DNA of 64,000 nt from positions 62,001 through 126,000 of the forward strand of contig NZ_JQKI01000016.1 of assembly GCF_000745965.1 (NCBI RefSeq), read 5' to 3'. Origin of the DNA: Edaphobacter aggregans DSM 19364 (GTDB taxonomy: Bacteria > Acidobacteriota > Terriglobia > Terriglobales > Acidobacteriaceae). Under the pieces are notes generated by a model that was given only the letters and a program-made list of their open reading frames with translations, made no database searches and had not been told where the DNA came from. Shown here in pieces: positions 28,788-38,450 of the stretch; positions within the stretch are counted from its first letter, which is position 1; every line of letters starts with the position of its first letter. The translations under genes were made by a program, and so were the position numbers.

Positions 28788-30908
28788 CTACTGCGGAGGA
28801 GGACCTGTCGGAGTCCCCGGAATCGGCTTCGGCGCTTCAGGAGCCTTCGGCGTCGTCAGTCCCGGAATCACGGGTGGCCGCGTGATGTTGCCCGTGGCCG
28901 CATCCTCAATCCTGATTCCGTACTTGTCCAGCAGATTCGAAAGCAGCTGCCCCAGCGCAACGCGATCCTTTGCGTAAGCCGCCAGCGCCGAGATCAGGTT
29001 ATTATCGGCCGTCGCCAGGTTCCGCTGCTGCTGCAGAACCAGTGCGGTCGTCGAAGCACCCAGCCGGTACTTCTTCTGCTCAGCGTCAAGGCTCTGCGCC
29101 GCAAAGTCGCGCGAGGCCTGCGCCGCCTGCACCTGCGCCCGGTCGTTGGTCAACGCATACTGCCCGTTGATCACATTGATGCGAATCTGCGTATAGAGCT
29201 GCTGCAAACGCATCTCCGACTGGCGGTACTCCATCTGCGACCGCGCCTGGTCCGCCTGCGCAATCCGGTTCCGCAGCGGAATATTGATGCTCACGCCCAC
29301 ACCCTTGTCCGGGAAGTTGTTGTTGAAGGTGTTGCTGAGCACATCTCCGTAACCCGTCGTTGGAACGGGGCAGACTCCCGGACCAGCCAGTGCACAGTTC
29401 AGATTCGGATTTTGAGGGCCACCCAGCCCCGATCCACCGTAGAAGCCATACGCATCCACCGTCGGCAGCAGATTGTTCTTGAACGCCTTGATCGTGATCT
29501 CGTTGTTCTTCATGTTCAGCACGGCCTGTTCGATCTGCGGATTGTTCGCATACGCCTGCCGCACGAGATCTTCCGTCGGCATGTCCTCTTCCGGCAGCCG
29601 TTCCAGGCCCACGCGGTCGGTTGGAATCACTGGAGCAGCCGACAGCGTCGGATCATTCAGGTTCCGCGCGATCGCCTGCTTCATCAGCAGCTGTTGATAC
29701 TCAAGGTTCGTCTGCGAGGCCACCAGGGCCTGCTTGTCCGTCGCCACCTGCGCGTCCGAGTTCACCACATCCAGCGGAGCCAGCGTTCCAATCTCCAGCT
29801 GCTTGCGGTTATCCGAGGTCAGCTGCGTCGACTGGGCCAGAGCGCGCGTCTTCGCCTGCTCGTCCTCATACGCGCTCACCAGACCAATGTAGATGTTCTC
29901 CACCTGGGTCACCGTGAACAGCAGTTGCTGCCGGAACGCGGAATCCGTAATCCGCCGGTCATTCTTCGCCTGCAGAAGCAAGCGCGTGTTCAGCCACGGT
30001 CCGAAGCCCTGCAGCAGGTGCTGCGTTCCCCTGATCTGGAAGAACGAGTTCACCTGCGGGCTGTAGGTCGCTCGGATGCTGTTCGTGGTCGTCCGCGAAT
30101 TATTGAAGCTGAAATTCAGCAGGGTGCCCGTGACAAAGCCCTGTTGATAGCCGAAGTTGTAAGTACCAGTGTTCTGGTTAAGCGTATTGGTTCCAGTAAG
30201 GAACGTCGTGGACTGCTGCGTGCTTGCCGATTCGTACTGCAGCGTGCCTGTCAGCACCGGATCACGGTTGATCGGCAGCGGTCCACCGCCGTTGGTGCTC
30301 AGCACGATACCCGTAGCGCCGGCAGCTCCGCCACCCGCGCCGGTCGTCGTTCCGCCCGGACCACCGCCGCCCGTGATCGTGGATGTGGTTCCGCCAATGG
30401 TGTTCGTCACCAGACCCGTCGAAACACCGCGGATTGTTCCACCAGCCTTCGTACGCAGAATATCCGTGTCTGCAATATCCAGGTTGATGCGCGCAATCTC
30501 GATGTCGTAGTTGTTCTGCAGTGCAAGCATCACCGCATCCGACAGGCTCAGATAAATCTTGCCGTCGCGCAGCAGCTGAGCCAGTTGCGGCGAGTTGCCC
30601 AGCCGTGTCTCAGGAACGTTCGTCGCCGTATACGGCGCAAGCGGATTCCAAATATGGCTCTTCGGCTTCGTGTAATCCACATTCGTGTCCCGCAGATACA
30701 GCGGCTCGGTCGGCTTCGGCGCCGGAGCCTGCGGCAGCCCAGGGGTCCCTGTCGTGTCCGTCACCACCGGCTGCTGCGGCGCCGGTGCCGTGGGATTGGT
30801 CTGAGTCTGCGGCTGAGGGTTCGCCTGCTGCGCCACCACCGGTTGTGTGCTCACGCTCATCAGCAGCAATCCGATGCTCGCCGCCGCCTGCATATCCCTT
30901 AATCTCAC
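28788..30908 (-). CDS. TolC-family outer-membrane efflux protein
   Basis: A large outer-membrane factor (about 706 aa). The GTG at 30908 gives a signal peptide with basic residues and AAASIGLLLMSVSTQPVVAQ. ATGs at 30938 and 30893 are alternatives. A proline/threonine-rich N-terminal extension precedes the OEP domains, whose paired helical repeats show LSLSDAVMLALQNNYDIEIARINL, LGTLAPLDVVNSDAQVATDKQALV-like and GVGVSINIPLRNRIAQADQARSQMEYR. A glycine/threonine-rich insertion (about 195-235) is unusual. The C-terminus is Pro-rich. No MFP or RND partner is adjacent, so its pump is encoded elsewhere. Confidence 0.9.
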   Translation of the reverse strand: MRLRDMQAAASIGLLLMSVSTQPVVAQQANPQPQTQTNPTAPAPQQPVVTDTTGTPGLPQAPAPKPTEPLYLRDTNVDYTKPKSHIWNPLAPYTATNVPETRLGNSPQLAQLLRDGKIYLSLSDAVMLALQNNYDIEIARINLDIADTDILRTKAGGTIRGVSTGLVTNTIGGTTSTITGGGGPGGTTTGAGGGAAGATGIVLSTNGGGPLPINRDPVLTGTLQYESASTQQSTTFLTGTNTLNQNTGTYNFGYQQGFVTGTLLNFSFNNSRTTTNSIRATYSPQVNSFFQIRGTQHLLQGFGPWLNTRLLLQAKNDRRITDSAFRQQLLFTVTQVENIYIGLVSAYEDEQAKTRALAQSTQLTSDNRKQLEIGTLAPLDVVNSDAQVATDKQALVASQTNLEYQQLLMKQAIARNLNDPTLSAAPVIPTDRVGLERLPEEDMPTEDLVRQAYANNPQIEQAVLNMKNNEITIKAFKNNLLPTVDAYGFYGGSGLGGPQNPNLNCALAGPGVCPVPTTGYGDVLSNTFNNNFPDKGVGVSINIPLRNRIAQADQARSQMEYRQSEMRLQQLYTQIRINVINGQYALTNDRAQVQAAQASRDFAAQSLDAEQKKYRLGASTTALVLQQQRNLATADNNLISALAAYAKDRVALGQLLSNLLDKYGIRIEDAATGNITRPPVIPGLTTPKAPEAPKPIPGTPTGPPPQ

Positions 30909-30938
30909 GATGCGCTCTCCAACTCTTCCTTGTGTCAT

Positions 30939-31340
30939 GCTCCCGTGTCATGCCCAGACGGGCACTTCCCTACACCTGGGCAATTTGCCGGAACTTCCCT
31001 CTTGCTTGCTAAACCCGGCACAACCCGCGCCAAGTCACAACGGCTCTTTCTCTCTCAGTAGCTCTCTAAGACGCGCAGCATGTTCCCAAGGACTCATAAA
31101 GATGATGATGACCTGCAGGAGACCTTCCCTGCAGACCAATCCAACCGGAAGGCTGCGGCTTGGCTCTGATACGCACACACCTGCCGCTTCGTTCCCACCG
31201 ACTCCGCAAATTTTCCCCGATTCGCAACGCGCTAAGTATATCAACCCCCATCCGTTACTCCCCTCAACCGAGCCCGGGGAACCAACACTCTCACCTCATT
31301 CACGTCCCCCACGCTCGCATGTTACCGTCCATCTATCCCC
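30939..31340. other. About 400-base intergenic region upstream of truA
   Basis: Contains the divergent promoters for the TolC-like gene and truA. I see no convincing gene: short open stretches on both strands lack a Shine-Dalgarno and any recognisable domain. Confidence 0.5.
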
Positions 31341-32138
31341 ATGCCTCACTGGAAGCTCACAGTCGCCTACGACGGCTCGTCCTACAACGGATGGCAGATT
31401 CAGCCCGGCCTCCCCACCGTCCAGGGAACCCTCGCCCGCGCCCTCCACCACATCACGGGCGAGATCGTTCTCCCCCAGGGCTCCGGCCGCACCGACACCG
31501 GCGTCCACGCCCTCGGACAGGTCGCCAGCGTCTCCCTCCAATCCCCCATCCCCGCGTCCAATCTCCAGCGCGCCCTCAACCACATCCTCCCCGCCAGCAT
31601 CCGCATCGTCTCCCTTGAAGAAGCCCCCGCTGACTTCCACGCCCGCCACAGCGCCCGCCGCAAGACCTACGAGTACCGCATCGCCACCCAGCCCATCTGC
31701 CCGCCCACGCTCGCTCCCTTCGTCTGGAACTGCACATGGCCCCTCTCGCTCACCGACATGCAGCAAGGCGCCGCACACGTCATCGGAACCCACGATTTCA
31801 CCTCCTTCGCCGCCACCGATCCCGACCTCGCCAACCGCAATGCCTCAGATGAATCAGATGAAGACGACAACACCTCGTCTGACGGGCCCGCAAAGACCGC
31901 CATCCGCACCATCTTCGCCTCCACCTGGCACCGCGACGGCGACCTGCTCTTCTACCGCGTCACCGGCTCCGGCTTCCTTCACCACATGGTCCGCAACCTC
32001 GTCGGAACCTTCGTCGACGTGGGCCGCGGACGCACCGCCCCCGGCCTCGTCCCCACCATCATCGCTGCCCGCTCCCGCACCGCCGCCGGCCCCACTGCCC
32101 CACCGCAAGGCCTCTTTCTCGTTGAAGTCGACTACTGA
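31341..32138 (+). CDS. truA: tRNA pseudouridine synthase A
   Basis: Modifies U38-U40 in the anticodon stem-loop of tRNAs. At 265 aa it is of normal length. The catalytic aspartate lies in GSGRTDTGVHALGQVAS (about residues 49-65), and the N-terminus WKLTVAYDGSSYNGWQIQP is the usual start. RKTYEYRIATQP, HDFTSFAATD and FLHHMVRNLVGTFVDVGRGR are conserved blocks. A short acidic insertion (DESDEDDNTSSDGP, about 172-185) lies in the variable loop. The start is supported by the conserved MPHWKLTVAYDG. Confidence 0.96.
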   Translation: MPHWKLTVAYDGSSYNGWQIQPGLPTVQGTLARALHHITGEIVLPQGSGRTDTGVHALGQVASVSLQSPIPASNLQRALNHILPASIRIVSLEEAPADFHARHSARRKTYEYRIATQPICPPTLAPFVWNCTWPLSLTDMQQGAAHVIGTHDFTSFAATDPDLANRNASDESDEDDNTSSDGPAKTAIRTIFASTWHRDGDLLFYRVTGSGFLHHMVRNLVGTFVDVGRGRTAPGLVPTIIAARSRTAAGPTAPPQGLFLVEVDY

Positions 32139-32152
32139 CGTTTAGTAGAAGC

Positions 32153-32198
32153 GTCATTCCGACCCTGAGCGAAGTCGAAGGGGAAGAACCCCCGCATT
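32153..32198 (+). repeat. Dispersed intergenic repeat, copy 4
   Basis: GTCATTCCGACCCTGAGCGA then AGTCGAAGGGGAAGAACCCC and GCATT, just after truA. It is nearly the composite of the two variants seen at 4927 and 6251. Confidence 0.75.
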
Positions 32199-32297
32199 AA
32201 ACACCGCTCTCGCCGGCATAAATCCCAGTCTTCCGCCATCCCCTCGATCACACTCCACAAACCCAAACCCAAAATCGCGCTACTCTTCCTAGAAGCC

Positions 32298-33560
32298 ATG
32301 TCTGCCGCCAACCATCAGCGCATCACGCAGCTTGCGACCCTCACCGCGGTCCATCGTGCCTTCCACTGGCTTCATCTCCATCAGCCGCAGATCCGCCACT
32401 GGCTCCTAGACACCGTCCGCATTCCCGCTCCCCCCTTCCACGAACAGCAACGTGCCGAGTTCTTCCTCGACCGCTTCCGCTCCCTCGGTCTCTCCAACGT
32501 CCACGCCGACGAAGAGGGCAACGCCCTCGCCGAACTCACCCCCGAGGACCACACCTCCGATCACCCCGTCATCCTGCTCTCCGCACACCTCGACACCGTC
32601 TTCCCCCCAGGCACCCATTGCGAACCCGTCGAGCGCACCGACACCCAGCGCATTCACTGCCCCGGCATCTGCGACAACGGTGCCGGCCTCTCCGCGCTCC
32701 TCGCCATCGCCGCTGCACTGCGCTACGCCCGCATCAACCCGCCCGCAACCATCCTCTTCGCCGCAAACGTAGGCGAAGAGGGCGAAGGCGACCTCCGCGG
32801 CAGTCGCTACCTCTTCGAGCACGGCACCTATCGCGGGCGCATCGCCGCCGCCATCGCGCTCGAGGGCAGCGGAACCTCAACCGTCGTCACCCGCGCACTC
32901 GGCAGCGTTCGCTTCCGCGTCACCATCACCGGTCCCGGCGGCCACTCCTGGTCCGACGCCGGAGCACCCAACCCCATCCTTCTCCTCAGCCGAGGCCTCG
33001 CAGCCATCGCAGACCTTCCCCTCTCCACCTCGCCCGTCACCACCCTCAACGTCGGCCACATCTCCGGCGGAACCTCCGTCAACTCCATCCCCTCCTCCGC
33101 CACCGCGCTCATCGAACTCCGCTCCACCCACTCCGAGCACCTTCACATCGCCACCCGTGAGATCCAACGAATCTTCGACGAACTCATGGCTCCGCTCGCA
33201 GCCACGTCCAACCCCGCAACGCATCACATCGAGACCATCGGCGACCGCCCAGCCGCTTCTCTTCCCGACAACTCCGCCCTCCTCTCCACCCTCCGCGCCG
33301 TCGACCGCCACCTCAACCTCTCCACGGAGCAGCGCCTCGGCTCCACCGACGCCAACCTCCCCCTCTCCCTCGGCATCCCCGCCCTCGCCATCGGCACCGG
33401 AGGCATCGGAGGCAACATCCACACCATCGAGGAGTGGTACGACCCCACCGGTCGCGAGACCGCTCTCCGCCGCATCCTCCTTCTCCTGCTCGCCGCCACC
33501 CAGATCGCTCCCAAGCTCGCCGCCGAATCAAAGCAGGAATCCTCCGCAACCGTCTCCTGA
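32298..33560 (+). CDS. M20-family metallopeptidase
   Basis: A zinc-dependent M20/M25-type peptidase (420 aa), probably cytosolic. The metal-site motifs are present in order: LLSAHLDTVFPPG (His, Asp; about 94-107), CDNGAGLSALLAIAAAL (bridging Asp), VGEEGEGDLRGSRYLF (the catalytic Glu pair), and a dimerisation domain with GPGGHSWSDAGAPN and GHISGGTSVNSIPSSA. The final block GIPALAIGTGGIGGNIHTIEEWYDP provides the last histidine. Closest in layout to tripeptidase/acetylornithine-deacetylase-like M20 enzymes; the substrate cannot be inferred. Confidence 0.92.
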   Translation: MSAANHQRITQLATLTAVHRAFHWLHLHQPQIRHWLLDTVRIPAPPFHEQQRAEFFLDRFRSLGLSNVHADEEGNALAELTPEDHTSDHPVILLSAHLDTVFPPGTHCEPVERTDTQRIHCPGICDNGAGLSALLAIAAALRYARINPPATILFAANVGEEGEGDLRGSRYLFEHGTYRGRIAAAIALEGSGTSTVVTRALGSVRFRVTITGPGGHSWSDAGAPNPILLLSRGLAAIADLPLSTSPVTTLNVGHISGGTSVNSIPSSATALIELRSTHSEHLHIATREIQRIFDELMAPLAATSNPATHHIETIGDRPAASLPDNSALLSTLRAVDRHLNLSTEQRLGSTDANLPLSLGIPALAIGTGGIGGNIHTIEEWYDPTGRETALRRILLLLLAATQIAPKLAAESKQESSATVS

Positions 33561-33686
33561 GCCGGGTGCCGGTGCCCCAGGACCTGCCCTGAGCGCAGTC
33601 GAATGGGTCGCTTCTGAGACCTGGGATCATTCGAGCGGAGCGAATCCTTTGCTAGAACGAAGATTTCCTGCGATACACTCAAGCGC

Positions 33687-35459
33687 GTGAAAGCCCCCAT
33701 CGCAGTCATTCTCCTGCTCGCCGCCGCGGCGCACGCCCAGTCCGTGCCTCAACCCATCCCGCCGCCCCTCACGATCAGCACCATCTACATCAACGGAAAC
33801 ATCCTCACCGGCGCGCATCTGCGGCCCGACGACCCCTCGCCGACACCCGCGCGCGTCTCCGCAATCGCTATCGGGGGAAGCGGCGCGATTACCGCTGTCG
33901 GCGAAGACTCGGCTGTGCTCTTTCGCAAAACCGCGAATACGAAGATCATCGACCTCCACGGCGCCTTCGTCATGCCCGGTTTCATCGACGCCCACACCCA
34001 CATCGCCGGAGCCGGTCAGCAGAAGCTGACGATCGACCTGGACGGCACCAAATCACTCACTGATATGCAGCAGCGCATCCGCGACTACGCCGCCAAACAG
34101 CAGCCCGGCGCCTGGCTCCAGGGTGGAGGCTGGGACCAGACCAAGTGGCCCACCAAGACTCTCCCCACCCGCCAGGACATCGACGCCGTCACGGCTGGCC
34201 ACCCCGCAGTCCTCGAGCGCACTGATGGCCACATCCTCGTCGCCAACTCCGCCGCCCTCGCCGCCGCACACATCACCCGCGACACCCCCGACCCCGCAGG
34301 CGGCAAGATCGACCGCGACGCCAAGGGCGACCCCACAGGCATCGTCCGCGAAGGCCCCGCCACCTCGCTGCTCTTCAACATCGTCCCCCCACCCACGCCG
34401 GAACAACGCCGCAAGGCCTTACTCCTTGCCATCAATGATGCCCTCGCCAACGGCGTCACCTCCGTCGAAGACCTCTCCTCCTGGGACGATTACTTCGTTC
34501 TCCAGGATCTCCGCAGTAAAAACCAGCTCCACCTCCGCATCAGCGAGTGGCTCGCCTACGACACCCCACTCGATACTCTCTTCGAGCGCCGCACACCCGG
34601 AGTACCCGGTTACACTGACCCGTTCCTCCACACCGGCATGCTCAAGGGCTACATGGACGGCTCACTCGGCTCCCGTACAGCCGCCCTCGCCGCCCCCTAC
34701 TCCGATGACTCCAAGAACTCCGGCATCCCCCGCTACGATCAGGACAAATTGAACGCCATGGCCATCGAGCGCGCCGAAGCGGGCTTTCAACTCGGCTTCC
34801 ATGCCATTGGTGACCGCGCCAACCACATGGCCCTCGAAGCCTTCCAACTCGCCATCAACGCCCGTTCCCAGCAGCAAAAGGAGGCCACCGCTCGCGCCGA
34901 AGCCAACCTTGGCACACGGCTCATGCCTAAATCCGACGACCCTCGCTTCCGCATCGAGCACTCCCAGGTCCTCCTCCCCGCCGACTTCGACACCTACTCC
35001 AAGCTCGGCATCATCGCCTCCATGCAGCCCTCCCACCTCCTCACCGACATGAACTGGGCTGGCGACCGCCTCGGCCCCGACCGCGCCAAATACTCCTACG
35101 CCTGGCGCTCCTTCCTCGACCATAATGTCGTCTTGGCCTTCGGCACCGACTACCCCGTCGAGTCCATCAATCCCTTCCGCGGCCTCTACGCCGCCATCAC
35201 CCGCCAGAACGAAGCCGGCACACGCACCTACGAACCCCAGGAAAAACTAACCTTCAACGAAGCCCTCTACGCCTACACCCAGGGCTCCGCCTTCGCCGAC
35301 TTCCGCGAAAAAGAAAAAGGCCGTCTCGAGCCCGGCTTCTTGGCCGACTTCATCGTCCTCGACCGCGACATCACCACCGCCACCCCGCAGCAGCTCCTCC
35401 ACACCCGCGTCCTTCAAACCATCGTCAACGGCGAAACCGTCTATACAGCGCCAAAATAA
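33687..35459 (+). CDS. Secreted YtcJ-like amidohydrolase
   Basis: A metal-dependent amidohydrolase (590 aa) with a GTG start and a Sec signal peptide (IAVILLLAAAAHAQ), so probably periplasmic. Motifs are FVMPGFIDAHTHIAGAG (the HxH of the first metal site), WLQGGGWDQTKWP, GYMDGSLGSRTAALAAPYSDD, GFQLGFHAIGDRANHMALEAF, FRIEHSQVLLPADFDTYSKLGIIASMQP and AFGTDYPVESINPFRGLYAAITRQ. All are typical of the YtcJ/exoenzyme-regulator AepA group. Substrate unknown. It follows the M20 peptidase by 126 bases on the same strand. Confidence 0.92.
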   Translation: MKAPIAVILLLAAAAHAQSVPQPIPPPLTISTIYINGNILTGAHLRPDDPSPTPARVSAIAIGGSGAITAVGEDSAVLFRKTANTKIIDLHGAFVMPGFIDAHTHIAGAGQQKLTIDLDGTKSLTDMQQRIRDYAAKQQPGAWLQGGGWDQTKWPTKTLPTRQDIDAVTAGHPAVLERTDGHILVANSAALAAAHITRDTPDPAGGKIDRDAKGDPTGIVREGPATSLLFNIVPPPTPEQRRKALLLAINDALANGVTSVEDLSSWDDYFVLQDLRSKNQLHLRISEWLAYDTPLDTLFERRTPGVPGYTDPFLHTGMLKGYMDGSLGSRTAALAAPYSDDSKNSGIPRYDQDKLNAMAIERAEAGFQLGFHAIGDRANHMALEAFQLAINARSQQQKEATARAEANLGTRLMPKSDDPRFRIEHSQVLLPADFDTYSKLGIIASMQPSHLLTDMNWAGDRLGPDRAKYSYAWRSFLDHNVVLAFGTDYPVESINPFRGLYAAITRQNEAGTRTYEPQEKLTFNEALYAYTQGSAFADFREKEKGRLEPGFLADFIVLDRDITTATPQQLLHTRVLQTIVNGETVYTAPK

Positions 35460-35487
35460 CTTCGCCTAGACTCAATTCCACAGCGTT

Positions 35488-35533
35488 GTCATCTCGACCC
35501 GAGCGCAGCGGAGCAGAGAGAGCCGCTTCTCCA
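35488..35533 (+). repeat. Dispersed intergenic repeat, copy 5 (variant)
   Basis: GTCATCTCGACCCGAGCGCA then GCGGAGCAGAGAGAGCCGCT. It belongs to the same GTCAT...GAGCG family but has a different tail. Confidence 0.55.
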
Positions 35534-35555
35534 CCACCGAGCACCGCCCAATCAC

Positions 35556-36479
35556 TTGCCCCGCCTATCCCCATCCACCATCGCCCACCTCCTGCTCCTC
35601 GCCGTCGTCGCCGTCTGGGGAGCCACCTTCGCGCTCATCAAGGACGCCCTCCGCGACGCCTCCCCGCTCCTCTTCAATCTCCTGCGAATGACCCTCGCCG
35701 CCATCGCACTCGCCCTCATCAATCGTCGCCAACTCCGCTCCATCCCTCGCACCACCCTCGCCGCCTCAGCCGTCGTCGGCCTCTTCCTCGCCGCTGGCTA
35801 TCAGCTTCAGACCGCCGGCCTCGCTCGCACCACCGCCGCCAAATCCGCCTTCATCACCGGACTCGTCGTCGTCTTCGTCCCTCTGTTGACCGCCATCCCC
35901 GCGATCCGCCCCGCCAGCGCGCACCCTCCGCGCGCGGCCGCATACCTCGGAGCACTCCTCGCCTTCGCCGGCCTCCTCCTCCTCACCGCACCCGCCGGAA
36001 CCACTGCCTCAAACATCTTCACCTCCATCAGCCTCGGCGACCTCCTCACCCTCCTCTGCGCCATCGCCTTCGCCGGACACCTCCTCTCTCTCGCCCACAC
36101 CTCCTCCCAGATCCCAATCCCCCAGCTAGCCACCCTGCAGATCACCTTCGCCGCCGCCTTCATGCTCCTCACACTCTCCTTCGGAGGCCCCATCTATCTC
36201 ACCCTCACCCCACGCCTCATCACGGCCCTCGCCATCACCAGCCTGCTCGCCACCGCCGCCGCCTTCACTATTCAGAGCTGGGCCCAGCAGCATCTCCCTC
36301 CCACGCACACCGCACTGCTCCTCACCCTCGAACCAGTCTTCGCCTGGCTCATCTCCTTCCTCTTCCTCCACGAGCGCCTCAGCCCTCGCTCCCTCGCAGG
36401 AGCAGCGCTCATCCTCACTGGCATCCTCTTCACCGAACTCCTACCCACATCCGCCCCAACTCCCACGCACCCATCCTGA
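35556..36479 (+). CDS. EamA/DMT-family transporter
   Basis: A ten-span inner-membrane exporter-type protein (307 aa) with two EamA repeats. The first repeat begins LLLAVVAVWGATFALIKDALRDASPLLFNLLRM, with the WG-x3 and RM motifs of the family. The second ends in ALLLTLEPVFAWLISFLFLHERLSPRSLAGAALILTGI, with the usual EP..A and GAxLI.G pattern. The TTG start at 35556 is the most upstream that fits; an internal start is less likely because span 1 begins at residue 10. Substrate unknown; amino-acid or metabolite export is typical. Confidence 0.9.
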   Translation: MPRLSPSTIAHLLLLAVVAVWGATFALIKDALRDASPLLFNLLRMTLAAIALALINRRQLRSIPRTTLAASAVVGLFLAAGYQLQTAGLARTTAAKSAFITGLVVVFVPLLTAIPAIRPASAHPPRAAAYLGALLAFAGLLLLTAPAGTTASNIFTSISLGDLLTLLCAIAFAGHLLSLAHTSSQIPIPQLATLQITFAAAFMLLTLSFGGPIYLTLTPRLITALAITSLLATAAAFTIQSWAQQHLPPTHTALLLTLEPVFAWLISFLFLHERLSPRSLAGAALILTGILFTELLPTSAPTPTHPS

Positions 36480-36683
36480 ACTCCATCCATCCGATCCTCA
36501 TCTTCCTCCGTCAGATACCCATCCCATTGGGGAGACCACCTTTGCCAATCCTTCGCGTCTAATCAACCGGATGACTCCCTAATCGCTCTCACCAGCGAAT
36601 CCGGACAAAGACTATACTTAAGACTCCGCCCGCTCCCCGGTGTCCGGGCGACAGGAAGCAATCGAAAGAGGTCTCATTTACCG

Positions 36684-38327
36684 ATGGACACACCGACAAG
36701 CACCAACCCAAGCTGGCTCGAGCGGCTGCGCACACACCGACTCAGCACGACCTTCGCACTCCTGGCCACGCTCTCCGCCGGCATCCTCGCAGGCTCCATC
36801 CTGACCCGCGGCGTCAGCGGCAAGGAACAGACCCGCGTCGATACCTCCGACGCCAAGCCGCTCGTCGTCCCCGCGGCCGCCTCCCTCTCCAACGGCTTCT
36901 CCCAGATCGCCAAACAGGTCGGTCCCGCCGTCGTCAACATCAACACCGAGTCGCTCCCCAAGCAGTCCACCACCAAGGGCCGCCGTCGTCCCGGCCAGCG
37001 TCCTCCCAGCGGCGACGACCAGGGCGACATGCAGGACTTCTTCAACCGCTTCTTCGGAAACCCTGGCGGCGGTGACGATGACGGCCAGTTCGGTCCCAGC
37101 GAGCGCCGCGCCCTCGGCTCCGGCTTCATCGTCGATTCCCGTGGCTACATCATCACCAACAACCACGTCGTCGACAAGGCCGACAAGATCTACGTCAAGC
37201 TCTCCACCGACCCTGACGGCGGCCCCGACACTGAAGGCCGTCCCGCCACGGTCATCGGAACCGACAAGGACACCGACATCGCCGTCATCAAGATCGACAC
37301 CGACAAGCCTCTGCCCTCCGTCAAGCTAGGCAACTCCGACGGCGCGCAGGTCGGTGACTGGGTCCTCGCCGTCGGCAGCCCCTTCGGCCTCTCCCAGACC
37401 GTCTCCGCCGGCATCGTCTCCGCCAAGAACCGCTCCATCGACGAGCCCACGCCCTCCGGCGTCTCCCAGTCGCAGTTCCAGAAGTTCATCCAGACTGACG
37501 CCGCCATCAACCCCGGCAACTCCGGCGGTCCGCTCGTCGACATGGCAGGCCAGGTCATCGGCATGAACACCGCCATCTACACCCAGTCCATGGGCTCCCA
37601 GGGCGTCGGCTTCGCCATGCCCTCCAACATCATCGTCAACGTCTACAACAGCCTCATCGGGCCGGAGCATAAGGTCGTCCGCGGTTCCATCGGAATCTCC
37701 TTCCAGTCCTCGCTCAGCTCCGCAGTCGGCCGCATGTACGGCTTCAAGAACGGAGTCATCGTCTCCACCGTTACGCCCACCGGCGGAGCCGCCAAGGCCG
37801 GCATCCAGCCCGGCGACGTCATCGTCTCCATCGACGGCCGCGAGATTAAGGACGGCGACGACCTCGTCAACGACATCTCCGCCCGCAAGGTCGGCACCAC
37901 CGTCAAGCTCGGCTACCTCCGCGACGGCAAACAGAACACCGCCAACGTCGCCATTGGCGACCGCAACAAGACCTACGCCGATCTCGCCGGGAACAACGAC
38001 GACGACGACAACAGCCCGCAGGAGTCTGACGCCGGCCAGAGCAAGCTCGGCATCACCGTCTCAGCCATCCCACCCACCGTCGCCCAGAAGACCGGGATCT
38101 CCAAGGGGGTCATCGTTACCAACGTCCGCCCCGGCTCCTTCGCTGACGAGATCAACCTTGTCAAGGGAACCATCATCACTGAGATCAACAAGAAACCCGT
38201 CACCGATGAGGCCTCCTACCGGGCCATCGTCACCGCCCTCAAGTCCAAGGATGATGTGGTCTTCGTCGTCCACTCGCCCCTGCAAAAGGGCGGCGGAAAC
38301 TCCTACGTTGGAGGAACCCTCCCGTAG
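36684..38327 (+). CDS. HtrA/DegP-type serine protease with two PDZ domains
   Basis: An envelope quality-control protease of 547 aa. An N-terminal signal-anchor (about 23-43, STTFALLATLSAGILAGSIL) leads to a trypsin-like domain. The triad is His about 161 (TNNHVVDKADKIYV), Asp about 198 (TDIAVIKID) and Ser about 279 (NPGNSGGPLVD). PDZ1 (about 345-430) contains GAAKAGIQPGDVIVSIDGREI, and PDZ2 (about 455-545) contains ITEINKKPVTDEASYRAIV. A basic/Gln-rich loop precedes the protease domain. It ends in front of a good terminator at 38359. Probably induced by envelope stress, but I find no clear promoter motif. Confidence 0.95.
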   Translation: MDTPTSTNPSWLERLRTHRLSTTFALLATLSAGILAGSILTRGVSGKEQTRVDTSDAKPLVVPAAASLSNGFSQIAKQVGPAVVNINTESLPKQSTTKGRRRPGQRPPSGDDQGDMQDFFNRFFGNPGGGDDDGQFGPSERRALGSGFIVDSRGYIITNNHVVDKADKIYVKLSTDPDGGPDTEGRPATVIGTDKDTDIAVIKIDTDKPLPSVKLGNSDGAQVGDWVLAVGSPFGLSQTVSAGIVSAKNRSIDEPTPSGVSQSQFQKFIQTDAAINPGNSGGPLVDMAGQVIGMNTAIYTQSMGSQGVGFAMPSNIIVNVYNSLIGPEHKVVRGSIGISFQSSLSSAVGRMYGFKNGVIVSTVTPTGGAAKAGIQPGDVIVSIDGREIKDGDDLVNDISARKVGTTVKLGYLRDGKQNTANVAIGDRNKTYADLAGNNDDDDNSPQESDAGQSKLGITVSAIPPTVAQKTGISKGVIVTNVRPGSFADEINLVKGTIITEINKKPVTDEASYRAIVTALKSKDDVVFVVHSPLQKGGGNSYVGGTLP

Positions 38328-38358
38328 GCCCTCCACTGGAAACCTTCGAGAAACTAAG

Positions 38359-38384
38359 GGGAGTGGCCCAGCCACTCCCTTTTT
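38359..38384 (+). terminator. Rho-independent terminator of the htrA-type gene
   Basis: The stem GGGAGTGGC / GCCACTCCC (9 bp, 3-base loop) is followed by TTTTT, 31 bases after the stop codon. Confidence 0.9.
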
Positions 38385-38407
38385 CCATCTTCAGTCCTCT
38401 ACGATGT

Positions 38408-38450
38408 GTCATCCTGAGCGGAGCCCAGCGGAGTCGAAGGACCCGCATTT
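38408..38450 (+). repeat. Dispersed intergenic repeat, copy 6
   Basis: GTCATCCTGAGCGGAGCCCA then GCGGAGTCGAAGGACCCGCA, directly after the terminator. The rest of 38451-38851 shows no gene. An ACTGTCAA at about 38731 and a TTGACAGT at about 38793 form a spaced inverted repeat upstream of the next gene. Confidence 0.75.

Noticed and set aside
31035-31244. Short minus-strand frame between the TolC-like gene and truA
   Set aside because: No ribosome-binding site or conserved pattern; lies in the divergent promoter region.
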